Shown: piece by piece, positions 1-6,471 of the stretch
Numbering within the stretch: the stretch's first letter is position 1
Layout of the letters: each line of letters starts with the position of its first letter
Source: Saprospirales bacterium
Lineage (GTDB): Bacteria; Bacteroidota; Bacteroidia; Chitinophagales; JADIYW01
Direction of reading: 5' to 3'
NCBI GenBank assembly: GCA_016711605.1
Contig: JADJSS010000015.1
Coordinates: 102,501 to 108,971, forward strand
DNA length: 6,471 nt
The notes under the pieces: model-generated
What the model was told of the DNA's origin: nothing
Seen by the model: the letters and a program-made list of their open reading frames with translations, nothing else
The model's database searches: none
Made by a program: the position numbers and the translations under genes

Positions 1-2406
<2,406 letters not shown>

Positions 2407-2495
2407 TTTAAAATTTGTATAATGATTTCCCAATATGTTAAAATTTACTGACAAAAAAGTCATAAAAATACAAGGTAGTTTACTACCAAAGATTT
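2407..2495 (+). other. 23S-5S internal transcribed spacer
   Basis: An AT-rich spacer of about 89 nt joins the 23S and 5S genes. It contains no tRNA. The only clear structure is a small perfect hairpin, GGTAG-TTTA-CTACC at 2474-2487, a few bases upstream of the 5S 5' end. It may be a remnant of the precursor-processing structure, but that role is inferred from position only. Confidence 0.75.
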
Positions 2496-2605
2496 AATGG
2501 CGATTATAGCGTAGGTGATCACCTCTTCCCATCCCGAACAGAGAAGTTAAGCCCTACAGCGCCAATGGTACTAGGTCAAACCTGGGAGAGTAGGTCGTCG
2601 CCAAC
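2496..2605 (+). rRNA. rrf: 5S ribosomal RNA
   Basis: This complete 5S rRNA of about 110 nt is a component of the large ribosomal subunit central protuberance. The terminal helix I is visible: TGGCGAT at 2498-2504 pairs with GTCGCCA at 2597-2603, with one G-U pair. Inside lie the conserved loop B/C segment CCCATCCCGAACAGAGAAGT and the loop E/helix IV block AATGGTACTAGG followed by TGGGAGAGTAGGTCG. It sits directly downstream of 23S and before a strong terminator, the normal rrn operon order. The ends are set by the helix and are good to about 2 nt. Confidence 0.95.
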
Positions 2606-2613
2606 CCATACAG

Positions 2614-2642
2614 AACCGCAACAGCAATGTTGCGGTTTTTTT
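2614..2642 (+). terminator. Rho-independent terminator of the rrn operon
   Basis: A perfect 10-bp stem, AACCGCAACA (2614-2623) with TGTTGCGGTT (2628-2637), closes a GCAA tetraloop of GNRA type. It runs into seven T residues (2636-2642). It follows the 5S gene by about 9 nt and must end rRNA transcription. On the opposite strand the hairpin is not followed by a T-tract, so it should work poorly for the convergent minus-strand gene, whose stop codon begins at 2646, four bases beyond the T-tract. Confidence 0.93.
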
Positions 2643-2643
2643 A

Positions 2644-3195
2644 TTAAATCTGCATATACTTTTCAGTAAACCATTTATCTCTATAATTACTGATTAAGTA
2701 ATCAATCTTTTTAGTTTTTAGTTTTTCTTCAAATGAGACTTTTGATTTGATGTTTTTATATCTGAATAAAATTTTGATAAACTCAATTGAATCAATTACA
2801 TTCTTTTTATGTGTTTTGTTTAATGTCTTTTCTTTACTAAGGTATTTTAAAAATGTCTGTGACTGATAATTAAAAGAAGCTAATTCGTTTAATTCAAAAT
2901 GCATTTTTAATAAAGTAGTTTTATAGTCAACTACATATTGTGGTGTATTGATGTTTATTTTTATCATCAGCTTTATAGCTGCATTATAGTCTTGTTGATG
3001 GAAATAAATTAATCCAAATGCATAATTATAAAAATCATTTTGATGTTTTTTGTCAATTAAAATAATTCTGGTTTCAATAAATTGTTTTGCCCAATCAATT
3101 TCGCCAGCGCCTAAAGCAACTTTAATAATCAGAATAAAACGTTGTTGAATTTGTTGTTGATGAGATAGAGAAAAATATAAATTTTTTTCTACCAA
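2644..3195 (-). CDS. 3' half of a frameshifted Bacteroidota hypothetical protein (helical, TPR-like)
   Basis: This frame encodes 183 residues from a TTG codon, but that start is probably not real. The same frame stays open upstream to 3354 without any ATG and continues the protein begun at 4067, so this is best read as the C-terminal half of one gene. The bridging residues, from 3336 down to 3196, include DTFGLTQNEITYEIKYALIQ and NPSYFKNAFELIRFLVEKN. The product is hydrophilic, Lys/Ile/Asn-rich and predicted mostly helical. One stretch, NYAFGLIYFHQQDYNAAIKL, resembles a tetratricopeptide helix pair. There is no signal peptide or membrane segment, so it is probably cytoplasmic. It ends with TAA at 2644-2646, almost touching the rrn terminator, and has no terminator of its own. 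Function is unknown. Confidence 0.6.
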   Translation of the reverse strand: MVEKNLYFSLSHQQQIQQRFILIIKVALGAGEIDWAKQFIETRIILIDKKHQNDFYNYAFGLIYFHQQDYNAAIKLMIKININTPQYVVDYKTTLLKMHFELNELASFNYQSQTFLKYLSKEKTLNKTHKKNVIDSIEFIKILFRYKNIKSKVSFEEKLKTKKIDYLISNYRDKWFTEKYMQI

Positions 3196-3330
3196 AAATC
3201 TTATCAGTTCAAAAGCATTTTTAAAATAAGAAGGATTGGTGTAACACTTAAAAATACATGCTGATGATGCCTGAATTAATGCGTATTTTATTTCATAAGT
3301 AATTTCGTTTTGCGTCAGACCAAAGGTGTC

Positions 3331-3354
3331 TTTTTTTAGTTTTTGTAATTTACA
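3331..3354 (-). other. Frameshift site inside the split hypothetical gene
   Basis: On the coding strand the gene reads TAC-AAA-AAC-TAA, then AAA-AAA-G. The upstream frame ends at this TAA, and the -1 frame is open from 3354 all the way to 2646. One additional A in the A5 run (3340-3344) gives TAC-AAA-AAA-CTA-AAA-AAA-GAC and one continuous protein. The shift must lie between 3336 and 3354, since both frames are closed outside that interval. A loss in a homopolymer, biological or technical, is the simplest cause. Confidence 0.8.
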
Positions 3355-4067
3355 TCAAACTCAATTTCGTCATTTGAAATGTTTTTGAACAACTGAATGA
3401 TATAAAATAAGCACTTTACAGATAGTGATTGCTGTTCCAGGTTATCTTCCACGAATTTCAGCATCAGCTTGGTTTCATTGGTTTCTTCAGGTGCTGGCGA
3501 AATATTTAAGCTGTGCGTGGTTTTGTTGGCATAGATCATTAAATATTTACTGAGAAAAAAATTAAGCATATTGTACATTGCCTGTTCGCTATGGAAAATG
3601 ATTTTTTCTTTATTACTCAGCCAGTTGTTTTCGCAAATAGCAATAGACGTAAATTCTTTATAATAATCAGCGAACAAATCGTCGCTGTCTTTCATGGTAT
3701 TAGTTTGCGTTTGTTGAAGCTGCTGATAATATTTTACATTGTTTTTTTGCTCCAATTCCAACTCATATTTGAGTGCTGTTTTGATAAATGTTTTTTTATT
3801 ATACAATTCCTGCAACTCGAAACTATCGAGTAAATCATTTATTCTGCTTAGCAATACATCATATGCTGCCTTGCTCGGAAACAATTTCCCAATTTTTGTT
3901 TGTACTTTTTTCGGAATCTCGAAGTTTGGATAAAATGGTTTGATGCATTCAAAATAGGAAATTGCTTTTTCGCCTTTATGGAAATAAGGTGAATTGATAA
4001 ACAGCTCGAACTGAACAAAATCATCTTTTTTTAATTTGCTTAATCTTTCAAAAAGTAAATTATTCAT
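3336..4067 (-). CDS. 5' half of a frameshifted Bacteroidota hypothetical protein
   Basis: The ATG at 4067-4065 opens a 243-codon frame that ends at TAA (3338-3336). The N-terminus, with a LSKLKKDDFVQFELFINSPY motif followed by FHKGEKAISYFE, resembles from memory a long hypothetical family found across Bacteroidota, in which an SPYF-type motif follows the first 25-30 residues. No function is known to me. It is charged, helix-rich (for example LELEQKNNVKYYQQLQQTQ) and lacks a signal peptide, so a cytosolic scaffold-like protein is plausible. The frame closes just after a run of five A residues (coding strand). Adding one A there restores reading into the downstream half and gives about 474 residues. 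It diverges from the T9SS-substrate gene across a 143-nt AT-rich gap. As it stands it is probably a broken gene or a sequence error. Confidence 0.7.
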   Translation of the reverse strand: MNNLLFERLSKLKKDDFVQFELFINSPYFHKGEKAISYFECIKPFYPNFEIPKKVQTKIGKLFPSKAAYDVLLSRINDLLDSFELQELYNKKTFIKTALKYELELEQKNNVKYYQQLQQTQTNTMKDSDDLFADYYKEFTSIAICENNWLSNKEKIIFHSEQAMYNMLNFFLSKYLMIYANKTTHSLNISPAPEETNETKLMLKFVEDNLEQQSLSVKCLFYIIQLFKNISNDEIEFDVNYKN

Positions 4068-4174
4068 GTTTTTGTGAGTTTAAATTGTTGTAAATCAAAT
4101 AAATAAACTATTATAAGTTTATTATTAAGTAAAAATATCAAAAAATATTCTCAAATACTATGATTTAATCTGTT

Positions 4175-4182
4175 TAAATTTG
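4175..4182 (+). promoter_or_regulatory. Candidate Bacteroidota -7 promoter box
   Basis: TAAATTTG exactly matches the Bacteroidota sigma-70 -7 consensus TAnnTTTG and lies 28 nt before the ATG of the T9SS-substrate gene. No clear TTG -33 element is present at the usual 17-23 nt upstream, so the call rests on the -7 box and position only. The surrounding divergent gap (4068-4210) is very AT-rich and holds no Shine-Dalgarno sequence, as usual in this phylum. Confidence 0.45.
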
Positions 4183-4210
4183 AATATCAATAATTAATAA
4201 AGCTGTTAAA

Positions 4211-4693
4211 ATGAAGAAGTACTCATTATTTATCACGTTTATGATAGTTGCGTTTTATATGCAAGCGCAACAACTGACACCATCGGTGATTTGCAGTGCA
4301 AGCGGAACACTTAGCAACGGAACAACCAATGTTTATTGGACGATTGGTGAAACCATCGTAGAAACCATGCAGTCAGGAAATAACCAACTTTCGAATGGTT
4401 TTCAGCAAGCAAATTATATTATTACGGCAATAAAAAACAACAAGACATCTTATGATATTCAGTTGTTTCCAAATCCAACCAATAATTTATTGAATTTGAA
4501 AATTAATGTTATGCAATTAAAGAACGTGCGGTTTCAACTGTTTGATATGCAAGGAAAGATGGTGAAAGAAGATGCGCTGCAAAATGAATTAACTGCGATT
4601 GATTGCAGCCAATTGATACCAGCGGTTTATTGGCTGAAGTTAGAAGATGCTGCGCATGAAGTGGTTGGAACTTTTAAAATTGTGAAACAGTAA
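4211..4693 (+). CDS. Small secreted protein with T9SS C-terminal sorting domain
   Basis: This 160-residue protein has a Sec signal peptide at about 1-19 (KK then a hydrophobic stretch, cleavage likely after MQA or MQAQ). A short beta-rich region follows at about 20-70, with the pattern SASGTLSNGTTNVYWTIGET and LSNGFQQ seen in many small Bacteroidota exported proteins. The C-terminal 80 residues form a type A type IX secretion sorting domain: FPNPTNNLLNLKI from about 86, then FQLFDMQGKMVKE, the LIPAVYWLKL motif and a terminal GTFKIVKQ. In known systems this domain carries cargo through the outer membrane and is removed or exchanged for an A-LPS anchor. Apart from the sorting domain there is little room for an enzyme, so it may be a small structural or adhesive surface protein. 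ATG is chosen because it begins the signal peptide. The stop at 4691-4693 is followed 4 nt later by a cloverleaf repeat that may serve as its 3' end. Confidence 0.88.
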   Translation: MKKYSLFITFMIVAFYMQAQQLTPSVICSASGTLSNGTTNVYWTIGETIVETMQSGNNQLSNGFQQANYIITAIKNNKTSYDIQLFPNPTNNLLNLKINVMQLKNVRFQLFDMQGKMVKEDALQNELTAIDCSQLIPAVYWLKLEDAAHEVVGTFKIVKQ

Positions 4694-4697
4694 GACC

Positions 4698-4749
4698 TCA
4701 TCCGATTCCGACTTTGTCGGAACCACCTTCTCCAAATGGAGAAGGATGA
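4698..4749 (+). repeat. Intact copy (R1) of a 52-nt cloverleaf-forming intergenic repeat
   Basis: Two perfect hairpins sit side by side: TTCCGAC-TTT-GTCGGAA (4706-4722) and CCTTCTCC-AAAT-GGAGAAGG (4726-4745). An outer stem, CTCAT (4697-4701) with ATGAG (4746-4750), closes both, giving a three-way junction. The shape recalls REP/RIME-like mosaic elements found between genes in many bacteria. It has no T-tract, so it is not a canonical terminator, though it could protect the 3' end of the upstream mRNA. A decayed copy in the same orientation lies at 6146-6197. Confidence 0.8.
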
Positions 4750-4780
4750 GCGCTCGACAGGATTTTGTCTTGACCGCAGA

Positions 4781-4812
4781 TTGAACTGATTTTTATGATG
4801 TGTGTGATTTTG
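4781..4812 (+). promoter_or_regulatory. Candidate promoter of the first tail-fibre-like gene
   Basis: A TTG (4781-4783) and a TGATTTTG box (4805-4812, one mismatch to TAnnTTTG) are spaced 21 nt apart, inside the range described for Bacteroidota promoters. The box lies 23 nt before the ATG at 4836. The corresponding sequence before the second copy is recognisably related but more degenerate (TTG at 6260-6262, TGACTTTA at 6282-6289). No Shine-Dalgarno sequence is present at either gene. Confidence 0.4.
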
Positions 4813-4835
4813 ATAAAAAAATAAAAACGTATAAA

Positions 4836-5768
4836 ATGAAAAAAATATTCGCATCGATTCTCTTACTGCTATTGCTGCAAACAACAACATTTGCAGTGGT
4901 TCCGGAAGCTATCAAATACCAGGCAGTGGCGCGCGATAATGGCGGCAATATCTTAGCCAATAAAAATATTGGTATTCGATTAAGTATTCTGAAAGGCAAC
5001 ATTTCTGGTACTGCTGTGTATGTGGAAACGCATGCAACATCTTCCAATAATTTAGGACTGATTAATTTGGAAATAGGAAAAGGCACACCTATTACTGGCA
5101 CGATGAGTGCGATTAATTGGGGCAACGATAGCTATTTTATAAAAATAGAAATGGATGAAACTGGTGGAACAAACTACACCTTGGTTGGCACCAGCCAATT
5201 GGTTTCTGTGCCGTATGCGTTGTATGCGAAAGAAGCAGAAAACGGTACGCAATGGAGCGACAACGACACGAATATTTACTACAACACAGGCAATGTTGGC
5301 ATTGGCACGAATAAACCAAGAAAGAAACTGGAAGTATATAGCAGCGAACGCTTAGGCAGCCAGCTGCAAATAACAGGCGAAGTGCCAACGCTGCGTTTGG
5401 CAGATACTGCCTACACAGGTGGTGTGGTGTTTGGCGTTGCGGAAGACAGCAACGATTTGATACCAAGAAGCGGACGCGGTGATGTGGTGTTTACGAACGA
5501 AGCATACGGAACTGGTGGTGGTTATATTTTTGGAACCGGTGTGCCTTCGCAGCCATGCGTAAAAATTACGGATGATTGTAAAGTTGGTATTGGCACGGAT
5601 ACACCAACCAGCAAGTTAGAAGTGAATGGACAAATTGCTACGACAAGTGGTGGCGTTAAGTTTCCTGATGGAACGGTGCAGACGACTGCTGCACAAAGTT
5701 TAAGTGGTATATTTTTTCCAAATGTGAGTTCGTTTGCTGATGTCTTTTTGATGATTCAATTTTTTTAG
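4836..5768 (+). CDS. Secreted tail-fibre-like protein with VGIGT..KLEV repeats, first tandem copy, C-terminally truncated
   Basis: The product has 310 residues. A signal peptide (1-20, poly-Leu core, cleavage after TTTFA) is followed by the conserved Bacteroidota N-terminal module: PEAIKYQAVARDNGGNIL, RLSILKG, NLEIGKGTPITG, INWGNDSYFIKIEMD, and QLVSVPYALYAKEAE up to about 135. Two fibre-type repeats come next, NVGIGTNKPRKKLEV (153-167) and KVGIGTDTPTSKLEV (249-263), then GGVKFPDGTVQTTAA (272-286). Such repeats are typical of phage tail-fibre or adhesin shafts, often followed by a variable C-terminal domain. Here the frame runs through 24 odd residues and stops in a T-run at 5760-5766; the expected C-terminus survives only as fragments to 6044. 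No T9SS sorting domain is present. The start at 4836, not 4800, is chosen because it opens the signal peptide and is matched exactly at 6314. It is probably an exported surface or fibre protein; ligand unknown. Confidence 0.82.
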   Translation: MKKIFASILLLLLLQTTTFAVVPEAIKYQAVARDNGGNILANKNIGIRLSILKGNISGTAVYVETHATSSNNLGLINLEIGKGTPITGTMSAINWGNDSYFIKIEMDETGGTNYTLVGTSQLVSVPYALYAKEAENGTQWSDNDTNIYYNTGNVGIGTNKPRKKLEVYSSERLGSQLQITGEVPTLRLADTAYTGGVVFGVAEDSNDLIPRSGRGDVVFTNEAYGTGGGYIFGTGVPSQPCVKITDDCKVGIGTDTPTSKLEVNGQIATTSGGVKFPDGTVQTTAAQSLSGIFFPNVSSFADVFLMIQFF

Positions 5769-6044
5769 ATTTAGATGTAGTTCAGTTGGAAATTATAGGA
5801 AATAAAAAAATTACAAGACTTATCAAACACAATATCAGGTGGTTCAAGTTCACAACTTTAAAGCATTAAGAACAAAACTCTAATCAGTTTGTATGGAGAA
5901 AAAGATGGATCAAATTTAATTGGTCATAATGATTTATCCAAATGATGCAGGACAAGAATTAGTTTAAATTATTTAATGGTAAGATTAAAATTTTAAATAG
6001 CGGTTCAAACAGATATTAATGTTAAAATAAGTGCTGATGTATAA
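5769..6044 (+). pseudogene. Decayed C-terminal remnant of the first tail-fibre-like gene
   Basis: After the stop at 5768, readable protein-like pieces follow each other in changing frames: LDLDVVQLEIIGNKK (5765-5809, -1 frame), LQDLSNTISGGSSSQL (5811-5858, original frame, then TAA), TLISLYGEKDGSNLIGHND (5877-5933, original frame), NDAGQELV (5941-5964, +1 frame), FKLFNGKIKILNSGSN (5963-6010) and VQTDINVKISADV ending at TAA 6042-6044 (original frame). Joined, they make a plausible beta-rich C-terminal domain of roughly 85-90 residues, so the ancestral gene probably ran from 4836 to 6044 with about 400 codons. One nonsense change and several one-base indels are needed. The domain was not recognised. 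The segment is markedly more AT-rich than the gene before it. Frame assignment after 5945 is less certain because the original frame there also reads for a while. Confidence 0.6.
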
Positions 6045-6145
6045 GAAATTTGTGCGTTGTTATCTTGACCGCATGATCATTTTAAGATTGAAAATAGAAG
6101 TCTGAATTTGGATATGAAGAGTGTGTTGGTTTTTGAGATTTAACA

Positions 6146-6197
6146 TCATGCGATTCCGACTTTATTTGAATCAAAGTTCTCAAATGGAGAAGGATGA
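6146..6197 (+). repeat. Decayed copy (R2) of the 52-nt cloverleaf repeat
   Basis: The copy aligns without gaps to 4698-4749, with 41 of 52 positions identical by hand count. Both ends and the ATTCCGACTTT and CAAATGGAGAAGGATGA blocks are kept, but the 3' arm of hairpin A (ATTTGAA) and the 5' arm of hairpin B (AGTTCTC) have changed, so the structure is largely lost. Similarity continues weakly for about 15 nt downstream. Like R1, it precedes a tail-fibre-like gene, by 116 nt here against 86 nt. The rest of 6045-6313 is AT-rich and shows no credible gene; a 63-codon open frame at 6121-6312 runs through the repeat and is rejected. Confidence 0.7.
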
Positions 6198-6313
6198 AAA
6201 GTCGAACGATTACGAGTGGATCTCTAAAAATGATGGAGATTTCCTTTTCAAGGTGACAGTTGCATTGATAATTAAGATGAATGACTTTAATCAAACAATA
6301 AAATATAACTAAA

Positions 6314-6471
6314 ATGAAAAAAATATTCGCATCGATTTTATTACTGCTATTGCTGCAAACAACAACATTTGCAGTGGTTCCGGAAGCTATCAAATACCAG
6401 GCAGTGGCGCGCGATAATGACGGCAATATCTTAGCCAATAAAAATATTGGTATTCGATTAAGTATTCTGAA
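6314..6471 (+). CDS. Second tandem copy of the secreted tail-fibre-like protein, cut by the window end
   Basis: The first 52 codons are present and encode the same signal peptide and N-terminal module start as the copy at 4836. Over 158 nt there are only three differences: two in one Leu codon (CTC to TTA, silent) and one changing Gly36 to Asp. The near-identity begins at the ATG itself, while the upstream regions are only loosely similar. The ATG is therefore supported by comparison between copies. Whether this copy keeps an intact C-terminal domain, and whether that domain resembles the remnant at 5769-6044, cannot be seen. An exported surface or fibre role is inferred from the family, as for the first copy. 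Confidence 0.85.
   Translation, partial: MKKIFASILLLLLLQTTTFAVVPEAIKYQAVARDNDGNILANKNIGIRLSIL

Noticed and set aside
3331..3354. Programmed -1 frameshifting at the A-run
   Set aside because: The run is only five A residues before C, so the canonical A-AAA-AAC heptamer is not present in frame, and no clear downstream stimulatory hairpin was found. A simple indel is more likely.
4800..4835. Upstream ATG giving a 12-residue extension (MCDFDKKIKTYK) to the fibre-like protein
   Set aside because: It would bury the signal peptide, overlaps the candidate -7 box, and the second copy does not conserve the extension. The ATG at 4836 matches the second copy exactly.
4793..5466. Minus-strand open frames opposite the first fibre-like gene
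   Set aside because: They are shadows of the plus-strand gene, which has a signal peptide, family motifs and a duplicated homologous copy.
4836..6044. Diversity-generating retroelement target (variable C-terminus of a fibre-like gene)
   Set aside because: No reverse transcriptase, no template repeat and no adenine-focused substitutions are visible. The changes in the C-terminus are indels and a nonsense change.
6200..6270. Loose inverted repeat GGATCTC...GGAGATTTCC before the second copy
   Set aside because: The pairing is short and imperfect and could arise by chance in AT-rich DNA; no T-tract or conserved counterpart upstream of the first copy.
6121..6312. 63-codon plus-strand open frame between the two fibre-like genes
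   Set aside because: It runs through the decayed R2 repeat and the promoter region of the second copy; the composition is not protein-like.

Overview
The window comes from a member of the Bacteroidota, most likely an uncultured or environmental lineage related to Chitinophagales, Saprospiria or Flavobacteriia. Four things point there: Bacteroidota-type 23S and 5S rRNA, AT-rich intergenic DNA with TAnnTTTG-like -7 boxes and no Shine-Dalgarno sequences, a secreted protein with a type IX secretion (T9SS) C-terminal sorting domain, and a Bacteroidota family of secreted tail-fibre-like proteins. The exact order cannot be fixed from this sequence.

Layout. (1) Positions 1-2406 are the last five sixths of a 23S rRNA gene; about the first 450 nt lie outside the window. 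(2) A short AT-rich spacer, a complete 5S rRNA (about 2496-2605) and a strong intrinsic terminator (2614-2642) close the rrn operon. (3) Convergent to it on the minus strand (4067 back to 2644) is one Bacteroidota-type hypothetical gene, about 474 codons if repaired, broken into two reading frames by a one-base shift next to an A-run near 3340. (4) Diverging from it, a small secreted T9SS substrate lies at 4211-4693. (5) The rest (4694-6471) is a tandem duplication. Each unit is a 52-nt cloverleaf-forming repeat (4698-4749 intact, 6146-6197 decayed) followed by a gene for a secreted protein with VGIGT..KLEV repeats. The first copy (4836-5768) stops early. Its missing C-terminus is still readable as short pieces in different frames up to 6044. 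The second copy starts at 6314 and runs off the window with a nearly identical N-terminus.

How it works together. The rRNA part is housekeeping. The protein-coding part looks like accessory, surface-directed DNA: a T9SS cargo protein next to a recently duplicated family of exported, probably beta-structured fibre-like proteins whose N-terminal halves are kept nearly identical while the C-terminal part is decayed or exchangeable. No CRISPR array, transposase, integrase, tRNA gene or phage structural cluster is visible. The nearest thing to a new system is the repeat-plus-gene duplication with a conserved N-terminal module and a decayed, compositionally distinct C-terminal module. This is inference and needs the sequence to the right of the window.
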